This document shows, one piece after another, positions 5,657 through 9,983 of a DNA stretch of 9,983 nt (its first letter is position 1; each line of letters begins with the position of its first letter). Under the pieces are notes generated by a model. The model was given only the letters and a program-made list of their open reading frames with translations. It had not been told where the DNA came from and did no database searches. The stretch is from the NCBI GenBank assembly GCA_002476905.1, contig DLND01000073.1, forward strand, positions 1 through 9,983. The letters are read 5' to 3'. The position numbers and the translations under genes are program-made. The stretch is from Flavobacteriales bacterium UBA7519. GTDB taxonomy: Bacteria > Bacteroidota > Bacteroidia > Flavobacteriales > Weeksellaceae.

Positions 5657-6535
5657 ATGCGAGAAATCATAATAGAACCAACTCAGAATCCAAAGGTGAT
5701 GAAATTCATCGCTGATTATAATCTGATTCCCGGATCACTAGAACTGGACAGAGATTCTGACATTTCGGAAATACCATTAGCTCAGGAATTATTTAATTAT
5801 CCTTTTGTGGACCGGATTTTCATCACAGCTAATTTCGTAGCCGTGGCGAAGCAGGATTCCGTAGAATGGGAGCACGTAGCAGAAAGTTTGAAAAATATCA
5901 TCGAAGACGAATTGCTCGCCAATCCAAGAATCTACCTTCAGAAAAGAAAAGAAGCATACCAGATTTATTCGGAAATGACGCCAAATCCAGCCGTGATGAA
6001 GTTCATCTCCAGCAAAATGCTGATGGACGGATTCATCGAAGTTAAAAATAGAGAAGAAGCAGACGAAGTACCTTTGGCAAAAGAATTATATGAAGCTTTT
6101 GATTTTGTGAAGGAAGTTTACGTGAGCGACAATTTTGTTGCCGTAACCAAGGATGACCAGTTTCAATGGCACGAAATTATGAATCAGGTTCGTTCTTTCA
6201 TCGCAGAATTTTTACAGGTCGGAAAAACCATTTCCAATGTTCAGCCTCACGCGCACGAAAATCCTGTTTTGAAAATCATCAACAGAGAATATACCAGCGA
6301 TGAGCAGAAAATCAGTGATATCCTGAATGAATATGTTGCCCCTGCAGTAGAAAACGACGGCGGAAAAATCTCTCTGATTGAATATGACGGAGAAAACAAA
6401 ACCGCAAGAATGCTTCTACAAGGTGCTTGCAGTGGTTGCCCTTCTTCCACTGCAACTTTGAAAAACGGAATCCAAAGTATTCTGAAACAATTCGTTCCGG
6501 AATTGGTGGAGAATGTGGAAGCTGTGAATGGATAA
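5657..6535 (+). CDS. NifU-family Fe-S cluster carrier with two Nfu N-terminal domains (292 aa)
   Basis: This cytoplasmic scaffold or carrier delivers iron-sulfur clusters to target proteins. The C-terminal NifU domain (about 214-288) holds the cluster-binding pair Cys258-x-x-Cys261 in the context Gly-Ala-Cys-Ser-Gly-Cys-Pro, with the usual Val-Glu-Asn-Asp-Gly-Gly stretch at 231-236. Two copies of the Nfu N-terminal domain lie in tandem, at about 3-86 and 104-187. They align through Thr-x-Asn-Pro-x-Val-Met-Lys-Phe-Ile (9-18 and 108-117), Pro-Leu-Ala-x-Glu-Leu (40 and 139) and Asn-Phe-Val-Ala-Val (59-63 and 159-163). By analogy with other Nfu proteins, the N-terminal domains probably contact client proteins. 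A linker (about 190-212) joins the parts. It is followed 162 bases later by hemH on the same strand, with repeats in between, so co-transcription is uncertain. Confidence 0.93.
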   Translation: MREIIIEPTQNPKVMKFIADYNLIPGSLELDRDSDISEIPLAQELFNYPFVDRIFITANFVAVAKQDSVEWEHVAESLKNIIEDELLANPRIYLQKRKEAYQIYSEMTPNPAVMKFISSKMLMDGFIEVKNREEADEVPLAKELYEAFDFVKEVYVSDNFVAVTKDDQFQWHEIMNQVRSFIAEFLQVGKTISNVQPHAHENPVLKIINREYTSDEQKISDILNEYVAPAVENDGGKISLIEYDGENKTARMLLQGACSGCPSSTATLKNGIQSILKQFVPELVENVEAVNG

Positions 6536-6541
6536 TATTTA

Positions 6542-6569
6542 GTTGATAGTTTTTGGTTGATAGATTTTT
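6542..6569. repeat. Two-copy 14-base tandem repeat (GTTGATAG unit)
   Basis: GTTGATAG occurs at 6542-6549 and 6556-6563, each followed by a T-rich stretch, giving two imperfect 14-base units just after the Nfu-type stop codon. Short GTTGATAG-like tandem repeats are, from memory, common between flavobacterial genes. No function is evident. Confidence 0.5.
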
Positions 6570-6597
6570 CCTTCGATTAAAAATTATTAAATTTACG

Positions 6598-6670
6598 CTT
6601 CGACTCCGCTCAGCGTGACTATTTTTAAAATAAATGTTTTTGAAGAATGTCAGTCTGAGCGGAGTCGAAG
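6598..6670. repeat. Palindromic repeat element upstream of hemH
   Basis: The arms CTTCGACTCCGCTCAG (6598-6613) and CTGAGCGGAGTCGAAG (6655-6670) are perfect 16-base complements. Extended inward to 6619 and 6649 they match at 20 of 22 positions, around a 29-base AT-rich loop. The right arm is followed by ACTTTTT, so the RNA hairpin might act as a weak terminator for the upstream gene or as a leader structure for hemH, whose start lies 28 bases on. From memory, CTTCGACTCCGCTCAG palindromes are dispersed in many copies in flavobacterial genomes, which favours a REP-like mobile repeat. Confidence 0.8.
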
Positions 6671-6697
6671 ACTTTTTAAATCATAATTATTTCAAAA

Positions 6698-7756
6698 TTG
6701 GAAACCAACAACCAACCAAGCACAACTAACAATAAAAAAGGAATTCTCCTTGTCAACTTAGGTTCGCCGAAATCTACTGACGTAAATGATGTTAAAAACT
6801 ATCTTGACGAATTCTTGATGGATGAAAAAGTCATCGATTATCGTTGGATTTTCCGAGCACTTTTGGTTCAAGGAATTATTCTGAAAACCAGACCAAAAAA
6901 ATCTGCGGAAGCTTATAAAACCGTTTGGACAGACCAAGGCTCTCCTTTGATTGTGATTTCCAAGAATCTACAGAAAGAACTTCAAAAGTTAGTAGATGTT
7001 CCGGTTGGTTTAGGAATGCGTTATGCGGAACCGTCGATCAAAACAGGAATCCAGGAATTGGTAGACCAAGGTATTACCAATATCACCTTGTTCCCGCTTT
7101 ATCCTCAATATGCGATGAGCACTACAGAAACGGTGATTGACAAAGCCGAGGAAGTTCGACTGAAATTCTTTCCCGATGTCAAAATCAATTATGTAGAACC
7201 TTTTTACGACCGCGAGATTTACATCAATTCTCTGGCAGAAAGTATCAGAGAAAAACTGCCTGCGGATTTTGATTTGTTGCAGTTTTCATATCACGGTGTT
7301 CCGGAGCGACATATTTACAAAACCGACCCTACAAAGACTTGTAACATGAATAATTGCTGCTCAAAAGAGGATAATCCTTCGCACAAATTCTGTTACAGAC
7401 ATCAATGTTATAAAGTGACGGAATTGGTTTGCCAAAAATTAGGAATCCCGAAAGAGAAAGCTCTCGTTACGTTTCAATCCAGATTGGGGAAAGACAAATG
7501 GATGGAACCTTACACGGATGCTACGTTGGAGGGTCTTGGCAAAAAAGGGATCAAGAAACTGGCAATTGTTTGTCCGGCTTTTGTGTCAGACTGCCTTGAA
7601 ACGTTGGAAGAGATTTCGGAGGAAGGGAAAGAAATTTTCCTTCACGGCGGTGGTGAAAGATTCGATTATATCCCTTGTCTGAACGAAAAAGAAAGCTGGG
7701 TACAAGTCGTAAAAACACTTTGTGAAGAAAAACTGAATGATTTTTATTTTCATTAA
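6698..7756 (+). CDS. hemH: Ferrochelatase (protoporphyrin/coproporphyrin) with cysteine-rich insert (352 aa)
   Basis: Ferrochelatase inserts Fe2+ into a porphyrin to make heme. The core begins at Gly15-Ile-Leu-Leu-Val-Asn-Leu-Gly-Ser-Pro. The catalytic His199 sits in Ser-Tyr-His-Gly-Val-Pro-Glu-Arg-His (197-205). Phe-Gln-Ser-Arg (259-262) with Trp268-Met-Glu-Pro-Tyr-Thr, and Asp298-x-x-Glu301-Thr-Leu-Glu-Glu305, complete the signature. Cysteines 215, 220, 221, 232 and 237 form a cluster like the internal cysteines of some bacterial ferrochelatases proposed or shown to bind a [2Fe-2S] cluster. The only start that keeps the N-terminal motif is TTG at 6698: an in-frame TAA lies at 6677-6679, no ATG falls between, and the first in-frame ATG codes for residue 41. 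No Shine-Dalgarno site or -7 box is seen. The next gene follows after 12 bases. Whether the substrate is protoporphyrin IX or coproporphyrin III cannot be told by eye. Confidence 0.95.
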   Translation: METNNQPSTTNNKKGILLVNLGSPKSTDVNDVKNYLDEFLMDEKVIDYRWIFRALLVQGIILKTRPKKSAEAYKTVWTDQGSPLIVISKNLQKELQKLVDVPVGLGMRYAEPSIKTGIQELVDQGITNITLFPLYPQYAMSTTETVIDKAEEVRLKFFPDVKINYVEPFYDREIYINSLAESIREKLPADFDLLQFSYHGVPERHIYKTDPTKTCNMNNCCSKEDNPSHKFCYRHQCYKVTELVCQKLGIPKEKALVTFQSRLGKDKWMEPYTDATLEGLGKKGIKKLAIVCPAFVSDCLETLEEISEEGKEIFLHGGGERFDYIPCLNEKESWVQVVKTLCEEKLNDFYFH

Positions 7757-7768
7757 TTTCTAAATCCA

Positions 7769-8149
7769 ATGTTTTTCCGATACGCAAGACATACTCAGAA
7801 TCTGGAGAAGCTTATTGGCTTTTACACTAAAGTTTTAGACTTCCAGGTTATTGGAGACTTTAAGAATCATAACGGTTACAGCGGTGTTTTTCTTGGTAAA
7901 GCCAATGAAAACTGGCATCTGGAGTTTACTCAGGATGGCAATGTCCCTCAATCTCAATCTGATGAAGATGATATTTTAGTTTTTTATCCTGAGACTTTGG
8001 AAGAATTCCAGGAGATTGTTTCCAATCTTGAATCTCATAAAGTTCCCATTCTGCAACCGAAAAACCCTTACTGGAAAGAAAACGGCATCTGCTTCGAGGA
8101 TTATGATCGCCACAAAATCATTATTTCTGACCTTAGAATCAAAAATTAA
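7769..8149 (+). CDS. VOC (glyoxalase/bleomycin-resistance fold) family protein (126 aa)
   Basis: This is a single vicinal-oxygen-chelate domain with the expected paired beta-alpha-beta-beta-beta units. Arg7-His8-Thr opens the first strand and His8 is a likely metal ligand; Phe18-Tyr19 with Val22-Leu23 fits the family's FYxxVL motif. His50-Leu-Glu52-Phe-Thr supplies a second ligand, Glu52. Gly36-Tyr-x-Gly-Val and Asp65-Glu-Asp-Asp-Ile-Leu-Val-Phe-Tyr are typical of the YycE-like subgroup as I recall it. The last strand has Phe109-Glu-Asp-Tyr-Asp-Arg-His, close to the usual FxDPDG turn. The substrate is unknown, as VOC proteins include isomerases, dioxygenases and resistance proteins. It sits 12 bases after hemH and 5 before the DinB-like gene, so the three are probably one transcript. 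Confidence 0.88.
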   Translation: MFFRYARHTQNLEKLIGFYTKVLDFQVIGDFKNHNGYSGVFLGKANENWHLEFTQDGNVPQSQSDEDDILVFYPETLEEFQEIVSNLESHKVPILQPKNPYWKENGICFEDYDRHKIIISDLRIKN

Positions 8150-8154
8150 AACTG

Positions 8155-8601
8155 ATGTTATCTGATACCTTAATCTCACTGTTTGAAAGAGACCTCAATA
8201 AAGTCATTGAAGAGCTTAATCTCTATCAATCGGAATCTAATATTTGGAAAGTTGAAGGAAACATTTCTAATTCTGCAGGAAATCTCGCTTTGCATCTTAT
8301 TGGCAATCTCAAAACTTACATTGGAAAAGAAATTGGAAACTTTGATTATGTGCGAAACAGAGATTTGGAATTTGCGGATAAGAATGTTCCGAGAGCAGAA
8401 ATGGTTGCTGATTTGAATGATACGGTTGTAATAATTAAAAATTCTTTGAAGTCTGTATCAGATAAGGAATTGAAAAAAGATTATCCGCTTTTGGTTTTAG
8501 GTGAAAAAACCTCAACGGAATATTTTCTGGTTCATCTTGCCTCCCATCTCAATTATCATCTCGGGCAAATCAATTATCACAGACGACTGGTAGAAAAGTA
8601 A
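8155..8601 (+). CDS. DinB-like / DUF1572 putative metal-binding protein (148 aa)
   Basis: This is a predicted four-helix-bundle protein of the DinB superfamily, closest by eye to DUF1572. The putative metal site is intact: His47 in Leu-Ala-Leu-His-Leu-Ile-Gly-Asn, plus His131 and His135 in His-Leu-Asn-Tyr-His-Leu-Gly-Gln-Ile; His127 is also nearby. Length is normal for the family. Some DinB-superfamily members are thiol-dependent transferases or hydrolases (the BSH/YfiT group), but the role of this one is unknown. It starts 5 bases after the VOC stop codon and closes the hemH-VOC-DinB set. I see no convincing hairpin terminator after it, so some read-through into the GLPGLI gene is possible. 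Confidence 0.87.
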   Translation: MLSDTLISLFERDLNKVIEELNLYQSESNIWKVEGNISNSAGNLALHLIGNLKTYIGKEIGNFDYVRNRDLEFADKNVPRAEMVADLNDTVVIIKNSLKSVSDKELKKDYPLLVLGEKTSTEYFLVHLASHLNYHLGQINYHRRLVEK

Positions 8602-8660
8602 TCGAATTTATTTTATAATGAGCATTAATAGTCATATTTTCAATATTACAATAGAATAAT

Positions 8661-8668
8661 TATATTTA
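8661..8668 (+). promoter_or_regulatory. Possible weak -7 box for the GLPGLI gene
   Basis: TATATTTA differs from TAnnTTTG at the last base only and ends 17 bases before the ATG at 8685, the same spacing seen for the boxes at 178 and 670. There is no good -33 element. The assignment is tentative. Confidence 0.3.
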
Positions 8669-8684
8669 CAATGATGAAACCCTA

Positions 8685-9548
8685 ATGGACATGCGAAAAT
8701 TCTGTATTCTTTTTATTCTCCTATTCACGATTTCTCTGCTACATGCTCAAAATCAAAGATTTACTTATGAATATTCTTTTAAGATGGATTCGCTAAACAG
8801 AGAGTCTGTTGAAAAAGAAATAATGTATCTCGATGTTACCAATAGCGGTTCCAAATTTTATAGCGCTTTGCTGCTAACAAGGGATTCGCTTTTCTCTGCA
8901 GAGCTTGAAAAGGGAAAGCGATCACAGTCCATAGAAATCGATTTGAGAAAGATTAGACGTCCGAAGGTTAATTTCAAGATTTCTAAGCGTTATCCTGATT
9001 TGGAAACAGTTTACCACACATCTCTGAATGCCAGCAATCTGGCTCTGAAGGAAATGGACAGAATGCATTGGATCATCTCATCTGAAACCAAAGACATCGA
9101 AGGTTTTAAAGCTCAAAAAGCCCAAACTATCTTTGGTGGCCGGCGATGGACCGCTTGGTTCACGAATGACATACAGCTACAAGACGGACCTTACAAATTC
9201 TGTGGATTGCCCGGTTTGATCCTGAATGTTGAGGATGATAAAGGTGATCATGTGTTCCGCCTTATCGGAAGTCAAAAAATGGATGTTATGCCAGAACTTT
9301 TAGATTCTAAAATCAATGAAATTTTTGTTACGAAACAGAAGTTCGGTCAGCTCTGGAAAGAATATAAAAATGATCCGGCCAAGAATATCAAGCAGATGCA
9401 TAGCTCTTCTGAACTTTCTGATACCATTATTTATGATCATGATAAAAACCCGTTAACCAAACAGGATCTTATAAGAAGAATGGAACAGAGGGCAAAGGAA
9501 GTTTTTAAAAAGATGAATAATTTTATAGAGTTGGATCTTTATAAATAG
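8685..9548 (+). CDS. Secreted GLPGLI family protein (287 aa)
   Basis: The name-giving motif Gly-Leu-Pro-Gly-Leu-Ile lies at 174-179, preceded by Gly168-Pro-Tyr-Lys-Phe-Cys. Also typical of the family (TIGR01200) are Trp129-Ile-Ile-Ser-Ser-Glu, Gly140-Phe-Lys-Ala-Gln-Lys-Ala and Gly151-Gly-Arg-Arg-Trp-Thr-Ala-Trp-Phe-Thr. A signal peptide covers about residues 1-22, ending His-Ala-Gln. No lipobox or T9SS tail is present, so a periplasmic location is likely. The family is common in Bacteroidota, often beside TonB-dependent receptors, and has no established function; no receptor is visible here. Start choice: ATG 8685 is used, but ATG 8691 (Met-Arg-Lys-Phe) would give an equally good signal peptide. 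The stop codon of a four-codon frame, ATG ATG AAA CCC TAA (8671-8685), overlaps the start as TAATG. Confidence 0.93.
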   Translation: MDMRKFCILFILLFTISLLHAQNQRFTYEYSFKMDSLNRESVEKEIMYLDVTNSGSKFYSALLLTRDSLFSAELEKGKRSQSIEIDLRKIRRPKVNFKISKRYPDLETVYHTSLNASNLALKEMDRMHWIISSETKDIEGFKAQKAQTIFGGRRWTAWFTNDIQLQDGPYKFCGLPGLILNVEDDKGDHVFRLIGSQKMDVMPELLDSKINEIFVTKQKFGQLWKEYKNDPAKNIKQMHSSSELSDTIIYDHDKNPLTKQDLIRRMEQRAKEVFKKMNNFIELDLYK

Positions 9549-9573
9549 AAGTTTAACATACTACTTCAAAATA

Positions 9574-9601
9574 AAAACCGCCTCATTGCTGAGACGGTTT
9601 T
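9574..9601. terminator. Bidirectional terminator between GLPGLI and M16 peptidase genes
   Basis: A twelve-position stem (9574-9585 with 9590-9601) has one C-A mismatch and the loop TTGC; its core is AAAACCG/CGGTTTT with CTCA/TGAG. The T-run on the plus strand and A-run on the other suit termination of both convergent genes. It lies 25 bases after the GLPGLI stop codon and 20 bases beyond the M16 stop. Confidence 0.9.
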
Positions 9602-9621
9602 CTACTTTATAGAAATAATAA

Positions 9622-9983
9622 TTATTTCTTGTTGAAGTCTCCTGCAAATACAGAAGTCAGCTTATCTTCGCTGATATACTTTCTAAGAACGTCATTTACT
9701 TGGTTAACTTTAAGTGCAGAAACTTTTGTTTCCAAAGCATCATACTCGTCCAAAGATTGTCCGTACTGAAGCTGAGAATTAACTAATCCCATCAATGTAT
9801 TATCATTACCTAAACCTGTTTTTCTGGAGTTGAGCCAAGATGTCAAGTTAGATTTGAATTCCTCTTCCGTGAAACCGTCTTTTACTGCTTTGTTAACTTC
9901 TTCTTTCAAAGCCTTGTTAACGGCGTCTTTCTTAGTCGGGTTAAAGAACGCATACCAACCCCAAGATGCCACATTGTTATCGA
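9622..9983 (-). CDS. M16-family zinc peptidase, C-terminal part (cut by window edge)
   Basis: The frame is open to the right edge, so this is only the last 120 codons of a larger gene. The segment fits the C-terminal end of an M16 (pitrilysin/insulinase-like) peptidase: Asn-Pro-Thr-Lys-Lys, a helix with Gly-Phe-Thr-Glu-Glu-Glu-Phe, Trp-Leu-Asn-Ser-Arg-Lys, Asp-Glu-Tyr-Asp-Ala-Leu-Glu-Thr-Lys-Val-Ser-Ala-Leu, Val-Asn-Asp-Val-Leu-Arg-Lys-Tyr-Ile, and a final strand ending Ala-Gly-Asp-Phe. The zinc-binding HxxEH motif of this family sits in the N-terminal half, outside the window, so I cannot tell whether this is the catalytic subunit or an inactive partner. A GTG at 9972-9970 reads as an internal Val within Asp-Asn-Asn-Val-Ala-Ser-Trp-Gly-Trp and is not a start. 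Such proteins in Bacteroidota are usually periplasmic. Confidence 0.82.
   Translation of the reverse strand, partial: DNNVASWGWYAFFNPTKKDAVNKALKEEVNKAVKDGFTEEEFKSNLTSWLNSRKTGLGNDNTLMGLVNSQLQYGQSLDEYDALETKVSALKVNQVNDVLRKYISEDKLTSVFAGDFNKK

Noticed and set aside
6818..7756. Ferrochelatase starting at the first in-frame ATG (Met41)
   Set aside because: This would delete the conserved N-terminal strand Gly-Ile-Leu-Leu-Val-Asn-Leu-Gly-Ser-Pro, part of the core fold.
9622..9972. A complete 116-residue protein starting with GTG at 9972
   Set aside because: The frame stays open to the window edge and the content matches only the C-terminal end of an M16 peptidase, so the GTG is an internal valine codon.
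1..9983. CRISPR array, tRNA or rRNA genes, transposase, phage or defence genes
   Set aside because: No regularly spaced repeats, cloverleaf-like segments or relevant protein motifs were seen on reading both strands; the genes are ordinary housekeeping and envelope functions.

Overview
The window looks like chromosomal DNA from a Bacteroidota species of the order Flavobacteriales, most likely Chryseobacterium or a near relative in the Weeksellaceae. The evidence is AT-rich DNA, a secreted protein with a type IX secretion (T9SS) sorting tail, a GLPGLI-family protein, promoter -7 boxes of the form TAnnTTTG, no convincing Shine-Dalgarno sites, and repeat elements resembling those of flavobacterial intergenic DNA. 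The genus is an inference from memory of these families, not a database match.

Layout: (1) 1-693: a strong hairpin terminator from a gene outside the window, then a small secreted protein of unknown function (202-549) with its own promoter and terminator. (2) 694-2112: a secreted delta-60 repeat protein with a T9SS tail, ending at a bidirectional terminator shared with the convergent DUF4407 coiled-coil membrane protein (3236-2160, minus). (3) 3237-3434: a divergent intergenic region with repeats that could be operators, then a small lipoprotein (3435-3890) whose 3' end overlaps the convergent YihY/BrkB membrane protein gene (4803-3862, minus). That gene is probably the second gene of an operon led by a gamma-class carbonic anhydrase (5360-4842, minus). 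(4) 5361-5656: an intergenic region with a GC-rich imperfect palindrome, probably a dispersed repeat. (5) 5657-8601, plus strand: an Nfu-type Fe-S carrier with a duplicated N-terminal domain, a palindromic repeat, ferrochelatase (hemH, apparent TTG start), a VOC-fold protein and a DinB/DUF1572-like protein; the last three are tightly packed. (6) 8685-9548: a secreted GLPGLI protein, then a bidirectional terminator facing the 3' end of an M16-type zinc peptidase gene (minus) that runs off the right edge.

The genes are mostly housekeeping and cell-envelope functions. The clearest functional link is Fe-S delivery (Nfu) next to heme synthesis by a cysteine-rich ferrochelatase, which may itself bind a cluster. 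I see no defence system, CRISPR array, prophage, transposase or RNA gene, and no obvious new system. The points most worth checking are the cysteine motif and TTG start of hemH, the two intergenic palindromes, the repeats between 3237 and 3434, the uniformly short promoter-to-start distances, and the uncharacterised secreted and membrane proteins.
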